64,000 nucleotides of DNA, taken from NCBI RefSeq assembly GCF_001665395.1, contig NZ_LZSG01000001.1:62001-126000 (forward strand), read 5' to 3'. This stretch comes from Mycobacterium sp. 1164966.3. Its GTDB lineage: Bacteria; Actinomycetota; Actinomycetes; Mycobacteriales; Mycobacteriaceae. Below are positions 42,708-50,312 of this stretch, in pieces. Below the pieces are notes generated by a model. That model saw nothing but the letters and a program-made list of their open reading frames with translations. It searched no databases and had not been told where the DNA came from. Positions within the stretch are counted from its first letter, which is position 1; each line of letters starts with the position of its first letter. The position numbers were made by a program, and so were the translations under genes.

Positions 42708-45392
42708 CTATTCCGCGACAGTGTTCAGTTCTGTTCGGGCCTGGTCGATTTGGCCGTAAGCGTAAGCCACCATCTCGGCGGTGGACATCGACTCACCCTT
42801 GCGGGCGAGCGATTCGTAGGTTGCCTCGCCAAGGACCTCGCGAAGGTGGGCGATCGTGGTGCCGAGTTCGGGGATGCCTGCTGCGGTCATGGGATTGACC
42901 CGTGCGAAACCCGCGATGGTGGCCGCTGGCAGGTAGCGCCCGAACCGGTCGAAATTGCACGCAAGCATAGCTAATGGGTTATGCACCATGCCGAAGTTGC
43001 CCGACTCGTGGTGATTACGGACCGCCACGGCAAGGTATTCCAACGCCGACATCCGGTCGCCTTGTTCGGCCTCAAGGCCGGACGCCATGTACGCCAGTTG
43101 TGTCTCATAGAAACGGTTTCCGCTGTCCCGCGCGATGAGAACACCGCGGCGCAGCCATTCGAGCGCGCGGCCTGGCTCAGGGTCGCGGAAGGCAGCCCCG
43201 GACACGAGGAGTGCGTACGCAAGCAACCACGGATTGCGGCTCCCTTCGGCCGCATCGACAAGCCCGTTGGCGGTAACCATCGCCTCGTCAGTTGAACCGG
43301 AGACAGTTAACGCGAGCACCAGGTGCGCCCTGGCGAATGTGTTGGTGTCGCCATTGAATGCCAGCTGGGCGCGGCATATCTCGACCCACCGGTCGAGCTG
43401 GCCGACAAAACCGTACGCACTGCCGAGCCAGCCCCCACCGACGTACGACACCGTATCGCCAGCAGCTGCGATAACTGTCTGGCCGATCTCGCTATAGTGC
43501 ACAGCCTCCTCGAAGCGTCCGATGATGCAGCACAGCGATGCGACCACGCATACGGGGGCGAGTCGGGGATGATCGACGGCGCGAAGAGGCTGTACCAGCT
43601 CTTCGGCCCAGGTTGTGGGCTCGGCGTTCCCGAGAGAGGAGCCGAGAAATGCAGCACATGTCGTGATGGCAGCAGCAGCGTCGAGATCGCCGTGGTCGGC
43701 GGCCCACCGAAACGCGGTACGCAGATTGGCTAGCTCGACGTTTAGCCAGTCGTACGCCTCGCGCTGGCGAGGGCTATCCCACAAGGCCAGGATGTCGGCT
43801 TCGCGTCCGGCGAAGTACCGCGAGTGGGCGGCCCGAATCTCGAATGCTTCGTCGCGGGCGACGAGTTGTTCTTCGGCGAATTGCCGGATGGTCTCCAGCA
43901 TCGAGAACCGGGTTCGCCCCGAAGACCGGTCGGCGAGCAGGAGCGACTTGCGCACGAGCGCGTCGAGAATCTCGAGGACGCCGTATTCGTCCAAGACTTC
44001 AGAGTCGCTGAATCCGGCTACCGCGCAGGCGCTTTGCAGGTCGAATCCGCCCGCGAACACCGAACAGCGTTCCAGCACCGCCTTTTCGGTGTCATCGAGC
44101 AGGTCGTAGGACCAGGCCACCGCATGGCGCAGCGTGTGGTGACGTTCCAGGCCGCGCCGCGAACCGACCAGCAGCCTAAACCGGTGATCAAGGCGATCAC
44201 GCATCTCACCAGCGGTCATCGACGCCATCCGGGAAGCGGCCAGTTCGATGGCCAACGGAATGCCGTCGAGGCGTTGACAAATCTCGGTGACCGCCGCTGC
44301 TTCATTGCAGTCGACCATCGAGAAGCCTGGTGCAATGCCTTGAGCGCGTTCGACGAACAGCGTCACCGCCGAAGAGTCGATTCCCATTGCAGCGTCCAGC
44401 GAGCGCACCGGCCGAACCCGCTCGTCGGGGACACCGAGTCCCTCGCGGCTGGTGGCCAGGATGCGCACCGTCGCCGAATGCGCCAGTATCGCTTCGATCA
44501 GGTCGGCGGCGGCGACCAGAACGTGCTCGCAGTTGTCGATCACCAACAGCCGGACGCGACTTTCCAAAGCAGCGGCCACCGATTCGCTCACGGTCTTGCC
44601 CGGTTGTTGGGTGATCCCCAGCACGGCGGCGACTGCGTCGGGCACTGCCCCAGGATCGGTGACCGCGGCCAGCTCGAAAAGCCATACGCCGTCGGAAAAC
44701 TCGTCGGCCACCCGCGCCGCGACTTCCACCGCCAGGCGGGTCTTGCCGACCCCACCCACGCCGGTGAGCGTCACCAGGCGATGCGCCTTGACTGCCGCTT
44801 CGATCTCATCGACCTCGGACTCGCGCCCAATCAAACTCGTGGTGGCAGGCCGCAGATTCCCCCGCGTCGTATCCAGTGCCCGCAGGGGCGGAAACTCGGT
44901 TCGAAGACCCTCGGCTCGTACTTGAAACACCCCGACCGGAACTGGCACATCACGCAACCGTCGCGGCCCGAGATCGAGCAGGTCCACTCCAGTGATCAGA
45001 CCCGCCGTCGAGTCGGCTAGCAGGATCTGACCACCATGCCCGGCGGCCATAACCCTCGCGGCCCGGTTCAGCACGGCCCCGAAATAATCGCCGTCCCGCA
45101 GTTCGGCTTCCCCGGTCGCCAGACCCATCCGCACCGGCAACTGCAACGTCCTCTGCGCATCCACAGCAGTATCGACCGCTGCTTTCGGTGACGAGAATGC
45201 CGCGCACACACCGTCCCCGGTGTGCTTGAACAGGAAGCCGCCGTGCGCCTCGACCACCTGGCGCAACACCTTGTCGTGGGCTACGAGAGCGGCCTGCATC
45301 GAATATGCGTCGGCCTCCCACCGACGGGTTGAACCCTCCACGTCGGTGAACAGAAAGGTCACCACCCCCGAAGGCGACACCCCGGTGGCCAT
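42708..45392 (-). CDS. Adenylate/guanylate cyclase fused to a STAND-type ATPase
   Basis: 894 residues from ATG 45392 (GTG 45398 also possible). Class III cyclase domain at about residues 8-160, with metal Asp residues in FLFTDVEGSTRRWE and KHTGDGVCAAFSS and LNRAARVMAAGHGGQIL. The NTPase domain starts near 185: ATTSLIGRESEVDEI, Walker A TGVGGVGKTRLA, Walker B RLLVIDNCEH, and CQRLDGIPLAIELAA. The rest is a TPR-like helical region. Related mycobacterial proteins often end in a LuxR HTH, which is missing here. Intracellular signalling protein; trigger unknown. Lies within the decayed island. Confidence 0.87.
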   Translation of the reverse strand: MATGVSPSGVVTFLFTDVEGSTRRWEADAYSMQAALVAHDKVLRQVVEAHGGFLFKHTGDGVCAAFSSPKAAVDTAVDAQRTLQLPVRMGLATGEAELRDGDYFGAVLNRAARVMAAGHGGQILLADSTAGLITGVDLLDLGPRRLRDVPVPVGVFQVRAEGLRTEFPPLRALDTTRGNLRPATTSLIGRESEVDEIEAAVKAHRLVTLTGVGGVGKTRLAVEVAARVADEFSDGVWLFELAAVTDPGAVPDAVAAVLGITQQPGKTVSESVAAALESRVRLLVIDNCEHVLVAAADLIEAILAHSATVRILATSREGLGVPDERVRPVRSLDAAMGIDSSAVTLFVERAQGIAPGFSMVDCNEAAAVTEICQRLDGIPLAIELAASRMASMTAGEMRDRLDHRFRLLVGSRRGLERHHTLRHAVAWSYDLLDDTEKAVLERCSVFAGGFDLQSACAVAGFSDSEVLDEYGVLEILDALVRKSLLLADRSSGRTRFSMLETIRQFAEEQLVARDEAFEIRAAHSRYFAGREADILALWDSPRQREAYDWLNVELANLRTAFRWAADHGDLDAAAAITTCAAFLGSSLGNAEPTTWAEELVQPLRAVDHPRLAPVCVVASLCCIIGRFEEAVHYSEIGQTVIAAAGDTVSYVGGGWLGSAYGFVGQLDRWVEICRAQLAFNGDTNTFARAHLVLALTVSGSTDEAMVTANGLVDAAEGSRNPWLLAYALLVSGAAFRDPEPGRALEWLRRGVLIARDSGNRFYETQLAYMASGLEAEQGDRMSALEYLAVAVRNHHESGNFGMVHNPLAMLACNFDRFGRYLPAATIAGFARVNPMTAAGIPELGTTIAHLREVLGEATYESLARKGESMSTAEMVAYAYGQIDQARTELNTVAE

Positions 45393-45419
45393 CCGCACAG
45401 GATGTCACACATGACCGGT

Positions 45420-45776
45420 TCAAAACGGCAATCGCGACCGAGTTACGAGATGGCTGTCACAGGTTGGGACAAATGAGCCGCAGATTGTCACGACGATTAT
45501 TATTTGCGTTTCCATCGATGTGGTCGACGATGAGCACCAGGGTCACGCCGTTCCACTCGTCCGCGATGCCGCAGATCGCACAGTTACCTCCCTGCTGCTC
45601 ATGAAGGTAGTCCCGGACGTAATGGCCTTGGTGCGACGTGTGACCGCATACTCCGGTGTCGAGCCATGCCTGCAGGAGCGAGCGTCGGCGGTGTGACTGC
45701 TGACATGCATTGGTGCAGAACACCTTTGGCCGACGGCTTGCAAAAACGACTCCCACCCGAGACAGGTCATTGACAT
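45420..45776 (-). pseudogene. HNH endonuclease gene with two frameshifts
   Basis: The middle frame encodes SRRPKVFCTNACQQSHRRR and NCAICGIADEWNG...DHIDGNANNNRRDNLRLICPN, a zinc-finger plus HNH nuclease. In frame, however, the first Cys pair is lost and it stops just after CPN. Moving by one base at the 5' end joins MSMTCLG-C-GVVFASRR, restoring C-x2-C; one base at the 3' end gives CPNCDSHLVTRSRLPF, restoring the last Cys. So one base is missing near 45752 and one is extra near 45459. Phage or mobile-element type nuclease, now broken (or the sequence has two errors). Confidence 0.72.
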
Positions 45777-45811
45777 AAGACGACGCTATCCCTTAGTGCC
45801 GACAGGAATAG

Positions 45812-45884
45812 AGCCGCGTGAGAGACTCGAACTCTCGACATCCGCTTTACAAGAGCGACGCTCTACCAACTGAGCTAACGCGGC
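45812..45884 (-). tRNA. tRNA-Thr(UGU)
   Basis: 73 bases fold into a complete cloverleaf on the minus strand: acceptor GCCGCGT with ACGCGGC, D arm GCTC-AGTTGGTA-GAGC, anticodon stem TCGCT/AGCGG around CTTGTAA (anticodon UGU), T arm GAGAG-TTCGAGT-CTCTC. CCA is not encoded. The same anticodon as the broken half at 41980. Confidence 0.93.
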
Positions 45885-46059
45885 CAGGGCCGGCTCGATG
45901 AGCCATGACGATTCTACGACGAGGTGATGACGTCGTAGCTGTGCGCCAACTCGACGCGGAGATACGAGCCGGCCGCGGTCGGTTCATCCGGTCGGGGGAA
46001 GCTGGCGGAATCAGCTTGGTAAGCGAGCGGTCGTCAGTCCAATCCTGACAGGGAGCTCT

Positions 46060-46869
46060 TCACCCAGCTTCCGCATAACGCACGCGGGGTCTGGCTTCTT
46101 TGAGTCTCGCGAGCCCATCGACCGCTTCAACCGCTTGCCTGAACCGCACATGCTGATCCAGCGCCCAATCGAGCATCGCGGGCCACAGATCCACGTCCGC
46201 AACATTGCCGAACTGCGATGTGACGCAGATAGCGGCAGTCTTCTTGCCGGGTTTGTCGTCCCACTCGGCGGCTCGTCCCAGGGCCCGCTCAAACTCATCT
46301 TTTGTCGCACGCAGCGCGTCGAACCTGACCGAATTGAGGCTGGCATCGGGACTGCTGAAGTACAGCTGGACGCTGAGACCGTGCTGAGTGAAGGCCGTCG
46401 AGTAGGCAACCGCGCTCGTGCCGGTAGGAAGGTTGAACCGCGACGCGCGGGTGGACGTTCTCCGCTTTGTCCAGCCGGAGTGTTCTGTCCCAACGCGGTC
46501 AAGAAACTGTTCCCAGAAATCCCAATAGAGCTTGGAACGCTCGGTCAGTGCACCTGCGCGGGCGCCGATCTTGACTTGCTTCCGCCGGTTACTTGGCTGC
46601 GTAACCACATCGGAATTCCGTGCGTGGGCGGAGTGGTCGGTCTGGACCACCTCACGCTCAAGCCTCGAGGGGTGAGCATCGCGGTTTCTTGCGGCTGCTT
46701 GTCTTGCCCTTGCGGCTTGGGCACTCGCCTTTGCGGCCCGCGCCTTGGCGACCCACGCCCCGAATACCATTGCGCCGATAGCGATGAAGAAAACGAGAAA
46801 TAGCACGTAAAAGAAGTCCGGCGTATCCACGACGTCACCGCCTAGAACCGGGCTGTCATGAGACGGCAA
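46060..46869 (-). CDS. Membrane-anchored DUF4268-like protein
   Basis: 269 residues. One transmembrane helix near the N-terminus (FFYVLFLVFFIAIGAMVFGAWV), an Ala/Arg-rich charged stretch, then from about residue 105 a domain resembling DUF4268: RSKLYWDFWEQFLDRVG, VQLYFSS, LRATKDEFERALGRAAEWDDKPGKKTAAI, and WALDQHVRFRQAVEAV. DUF4268 domains are usually found in restriction or defence contexts; a membrane-anchored form is unusual. Near the tRNA and HNH remnant. Function unknown. Confidence 0.68.
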   Translation of the reverse strand: MPSHDSPVLGGDVVDTPDFFYVLFLVFFIAIGAMVFGAWVAKARAAKASAQAARARQAAARNRDAHPSRLEREVVQTDHSAHARNSDVVTQPSNRRKQVKIGARAGALTERSKLYWDFWEQFLDRVGTEHSGWTKRRTSTRASRFNLPTGTSAVAYSTAFTQHGLSVQLYFSSPDASLNSVRFDALRATKDEFERALGRAAEWDDKPGKKTAAICVTSQFGNVADVDLWPAMLDWALDQHVRFRQAVEAVDGLARLKEARPRVRYAEAG

Positions 46870-47087
46870 CTACAAGGGGCTGTTCAGCGCCGACGCGGGA
46901 CCTGGGCCGGCGGACACCATGACTCACCCAAACCTCCCTGTTTGGTGATCCTCAGGGTCGGTGACGTCGCCCGACTCGTCGAAACGAGCGTATGCACCAG
47001 CTGCGTATCTAGGTCAGAAATTGTGAAATTCCGCTGGTTGATTGTCCCCACCCCGGGTGCTTCATCGCTTGAACGACCCGGCGCGCC

Positions 47088-48350
47088 CTAGCGACCGTTG
47101 GGAGCCGGCGGTTCAGGCTCCTCTCGAGTCCCGCGACTGATCATCCAGGCGACGAGGCAAACCCCTATCGCCAACCCTCCGTAGCCCAGCACCGACGGCC
47201 ACCAGGGGCGGGAAGCGGTGGGCTCCTTGAAAGCGGCAAGCGCCACCAAGTAGCTGCCATTGTCGGTCGGCCCGACGCCCGGTAGCGACTGCGTCTTGGT
47301 GACCTTGATCTGGCTGCTGCTGCCGGGGTCGTTGATCTGACCCCAGGCCAAGGTGGAGTCGTCGAGCAGGAAGGTGTCCTGGCTGCCCGCAGGTTGCTTG
47401 TCGTCGTGCCCCACCACTTCCACGCGGCCGACTTGCACGATCTGGTCATCGGCCGGGACGGAGACCAAGACGTCCTGGTACACCTGCGGGGTAGCCGGTG
47501 GGAGGTAGTCCGGCGGCGGAGAGCCATTTCCGTCCGGGGGCGGTATCCAGGCCCCGCCGTGGAAGCTGCCCGACGCCACATAGCTGTCCCCGACCGCGGT
47601 GAAGGGATACAGACCGACCGTGGCCACATCCAGCACGATCCGGCCACGGGCCGGCACGTACGCCTCCCGATAGGCGCCGTTATAGAAGAAGCGGAAGGTC
47701 ATCGCCTGAGTGAGCGGGTTATACAGCGTCGGGCGGTGGTAGGCGTCGTAGTCGATGTAGTCCCAATGACGGGGGCGTGTCAGCTCCTGGTTATCGGCCT
47801 CAACGACGTCAACGTGGCCGGATTGGGCAGCATCGTGCAGCTGATGGTTGAAATCCACCACCTGAAGCATCTGCTGAGTCGCGGGATTAACCCGCGTCGC
47901 AGGCCCAGACTTGGCGGCCGCGACCGCCTCCAATGGCGCATCCAGCCCTTTCGGCGGTTTCACCACCGAGGCGTTTCTGGGCGTCCCGGGGGCCAAGGGA
48001 TTGATCGTCGGGCCCTGGACCGGAATCGCGCTCGGGGGAGGGGGACTTGACGGAACGACCTCAGGGGTCCGCGCCGGCGGCACGCTCGGCACCGGCGGAA
48101 ACTCCGGAGCCGGCAGTGGCGCGGTGCTCGGGGCCGTTTGGGCCGGCCGGGACGGCGCACCTTCGTAGCACGAACGTGGCGTCGGAATGCCATATATCGC
48201 AATGTAATTCAGACAATCCTGGCAGGACGCGGGGCTCGACCCGGCGCCGGAACACGGAGCCGCCTGTGCAACTCCGGGCGTGCTGGCTACTACCGCCGAG
48301 AGCGGTGCGAAAGCCAGAGCGGCTGCCGCCGCAATCCGGAGTGCTTTCAT
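47088..48350 (-). CDS. Exported proline-rich protein with C-terminal anchor
   Basis: 420 residues. Signal peptide MKALRIAAAAALAFAPLSAVVASTPGVAQA, a short Cys-rich stretch (CSGAGSSPASCQDC...SC), a Pro/Ser/Ala linker (about 65-130), a folded beta-rich domain (about 150-365), and a C-terminal transmembrane helix (WPSVLGYGGLAIGVCLVAWMI) with basic tail. The layout is like type I membrane proteins of the mycobacterial envelope. No function is known. Three direct repeats lie about 90-120 bases upstream. Confidence 0.82.
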   Translation of the reverse strand: MKALRIAAAAALAFAPLSAVVASTPGVAQAAPCSGAGSSPASCQDCLNYIAIYGIPTPRSCYEGAPSRPAQTAPSTAPLPAPEFPPVPSVPPARTPEVVPSSPPPPSAIPVQGPTINPLAPGTPRNASVVKPPKGLDAPLEAVAAAKSGPATRVNPATQQMLQVVDFNHQLHDAAQSGHVDVVEADNQELTRPRHWDYIDYDAYHRPTLYNPLTQAMTFRFFYNGAYREAYVPARGRIVLDVATVGLYPFTAVGDSYVASGSFHGGAWIPPPDGNGSPPPDYLPPATPQVYQDVLVSVPADDQIVQVGRVEVVGHDDKQPAGSQDTFLLDDSTLAWGQINDPGSSSQIKVTKTQSLPGVGPTDNGSYLVALAAFKEPTASRPWWPSVLGYGGLAIGVCLVAWMISRGTREEPEPPAPNGR

Positions 48351-48437
48351 CTAGTGACCTTTCGGGACCGCACTGGCTGGGGAGGTGCGACCACCGATAA
48401 CGGCGCCTTGCCGTTACCCGACCAGTGTCCCACTTCT

Positions 48438-48472
48438 ATTTCCCACGATTTCCCACGCTGATATTTCCCACG
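48438..48472. repeat. Three direct repeats ATTTCCCACG
   Basis: Exact copies at 48438-48447, 48448-48457 and 48463-48472 (spacings 10 and 15). They lie in the 240-bp gap between the divergent envelope genes and could be regulator sites on one face of the helix. Confidence 0.6.
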
Positions 48473-48590
48473 TTGACACGGCCAGGGTAGGCCATGCCAT
48501 GTTCGGTCAGCCGCCGCGTGGACCGCAGGAGTAGTCCGGCCCATCGCGGGTAGCCGATATAAACGAATTCTTGAGGCTGGAGGCTGCGCG

Positions 48591-49400
48591 ATGCCTGTTA
48601 CCGCGGGGCACGTTCCCGGACTGACGTCCCGGTTGCGCACGGTTCCGATGGATCCGCGGCGTTTCCGCAGCGGTCGTTGGTTCTTACTGGCCGAAGGCGT
48701 GTTGGTGAGCGCCTTCGCCAGTGCCGGGCTGGTCGCCGGGGCGCTGCATCCGCATGCCGATCCCACCGGCACACCCGTTCTCGGATTGGCTTCTACTCCA
48801 GCGCACAACGCAATACTGCTGGCATTTGGGTTATTGGCCGTCGCGGCCGTCGGCAAGCGCCGCGCGGCGGTAACAGTTACCGCGCTGAGTGCGGTGGCCT
48901 ACACAATGTTGTTGTTTTTCAGCAGTGTCGCTACGTCGCAGAGAATGCCGACGCCGTTGGGACTCCACGCTGCCCACATCCTGCTGCACGGCGTGTTGGC
49001 CGTGGTCAACCTCGCGCTGCTGATGTGGCTGATCCCGGACGAGCTGGGAGATGAGGCCTGGGTGCCGCGCCGCGGGCGACGCCGCAGCCGCGATCAGCAA
49101 CAGCTGCCGGCCTCCAAAACGGCCACTGATCCGAGTGCTGCGCCCACGAGCCAGGTTTCGGCAACGAACCCCGAATCATCTTCGAGAGGGAAGGGACGCG
49201 AGCAGGAGCCGGGCGTTCATGCCAACCCAAGTCCGTCGGCAAGCGTCCGACCCGTTCTAGAGCAGTCGAGCAGTCAAGAAACGAATGAGAACCAACTTGC
49301 CGCTCGGGCGACAACTGCGATGCGATCACGCGGCGGCCTCATGGCGGCGGCGGTCCTGGCAGTCGTCGTCGGCATCGTCCTCTGGCGACGCTTCCGCTGA
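48591..49400 (+). CDS. DUF4383-type membrane protein with long hydrophilic tail
   Basis: 269 residues from ATG 48591 (GGAGG nearby). Four helices in the first 150 residues (WFLLAEGVLVSAFASAGLVAG; AILLAFGLLAVAAVG; AAVTVTALSAVAYTMLLFF; AAHILLHGVLAVVNLALLMWLI), the DUF4383 pattern, then a Ser/Gln/Pro-rich disordered stretch of about 90 residues and a fifth helix at the end (GLMAAAVLAVVVGIVLW). Function unknown. A hairpin (49413-49429) follows. Confidence 0.75.
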   Translation: MPVTAGHVPGLTSRLRTVPMDPRRFRSGRWFLLAEGVLVSAFASAGLVAGALHPHADPTGTPVLGLASTPAHNAILLAFGLLAVAAVGKRRAAVTVTALSAVAYTMLLFFSSVATSQRMPTPLGLHAAHILLHGVLAVVNLALLMWLIPDELGDEAWVPRRGRRRSRDQQQLPASKTATDPSAAPTSQVSATNPESSSRGKGREQEPGVHANPSPSASVRPVLEQSSSQETNENQLAARATTAMRSRGGLMAAAVLAVVVGIVLWRRFR

Positions 49401-49412
49401 TCTTCGGCGTTG

Positions 49413-49429
49413 ACACTGCGCAACAGTGT
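49413..49429. terminator. Short hairpin between convergent genes
   Basis: ACACTG and CAGTGT arms around CGCAA, 13 bases after the stop of the DUF4383-type gene and 17 bases from the end of the convergent DUF732-type gene. Confidence 0.45.
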
Positions 49430-49446
49430 GAGTGGCTCACCAGAAG

Positions 49447-50217
49447 TTACTGCTGACCGGGTAGGGGCGGCAGACCATCGCGGATGCCCTTCAGATCACC
49501 CTGGATCCGTCGCAGATCACGTTCGATGGCTTCCAGATCCGGGAGAGCAGCTTGCAGGCCCGGCTGGATCGGTTCCAGACTTGCAGATTCGTACTGAGGG
49601 CAATAGGAGACGACGGCAGCAGCGGCGAACCTGGCGCTCTGATCGGCATCCCATATCGTCGATCCCTGCACAAAGCGGACGGCCTCCGCGAAATTGGGTT
49701 GGTGCGCGAGGAAACCGCAGACCTCGTGCCCGTGGGTCGTGACGTATTCCTGGCTGGGAACTGGAACGCCGTCCTTTTTCAAAACATCGATGAATGCCGT
49801 GTCGACGATGAAAGACGGTGCAGGCCGTCCTGCCGGGCCGGCCGAGTCGCGCGGCGAAGCCGGGCTGGGTGGCGCGGCTGACGGCGGCGACGCCTCCGCC
49901 GGCTGTGCTTCGGCCGGCTGCGTTGGAGTTGCTTTGTGGACCCAGAACATTGTTACCAACACGGCGGCGACGGCGAGCAGAGACAGCGGCAACGCCGCGA
50001 GGGGGCCGAAACGCAGCAGCGCACTCCTATGCTTCTTCGGCGTGACGCGGCGGGTCTCCCGCGTCGCAACCGCCTGGGTTTCGGGCGGCTCCACTAGATG
50101 GCCCAGCCGCTCGTCGAGCAGCGCGTCGACCTCTCGGGACGAAAGGTGACCGCCCTGCTCACGGCGGCGCAGGGCAATGAGCCGCAATTCCGAGTCGATC
50201 GTCTCCCGATCGCGCAT
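49447..50217 (-). CDS. Membrane protein with DUF1707-like N-terminus and DUF732 domain
   Basis: 256 residues from ATG 50217. Cytoplasmic part MRDRETIDSELRLIALRRREQGGHLSSREVDALLDERLGHL is of the short DUF1707/SHOCT type. One helix (FGPLAALPLSLLAVAAVLVTMFWV), a Pro/Ala/Ser linker, then DUF732 (FIDVLKKDGVPVPSQEYVTTHGHEVCGFL...VSYCPQY) with its conserved Cys pair, exported. DUF732 proteins are envelope proteins of unknown function. C-terminal helix follows (LPDLEAIERDLRRIQGDLKGIR). Confidence 0.83.
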   Translation of the reverse strand: MRDRETIDSELRLIALRRREQGGHLSSREVDALLDERLGHLVEPPETQAVATRETRRVTPKKHRSALLRFGPLAALPLSLLAVAAVLVTMFWVHKATPTQPAEAQPAEASPPSAAPPSPASPRDSAGPAGRPAPSFIVDTAFIDVLKKDGVPVPSQEYVTTHGHEVCGFLAHQPNFAEAVRFVQGSTIWDADQSARFAAAAVVSYCPQYESASLEPIQPGLQAALPDLEAIERDLRRIQGDLKGIRDGLPPLPGQQ

Positions 50218-50312
50218 ATCAGTCAGTCTGCGGGTGTCGCGACATTGTGACAAGTGCCAGTAAGCACTTTGCCGAAGGGCGGCCGGGGTGGGGGCGACTA
50301 GCGTACGCAGAC

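Noticed and set aside
46858..47091. 77-codon plus-strand frame between the DUF4268-like and exported protein genes
   Set aside because: No start signal, no recognisable feature, and composition like non-coding DNA; 46870-47087 is left as intergenic.
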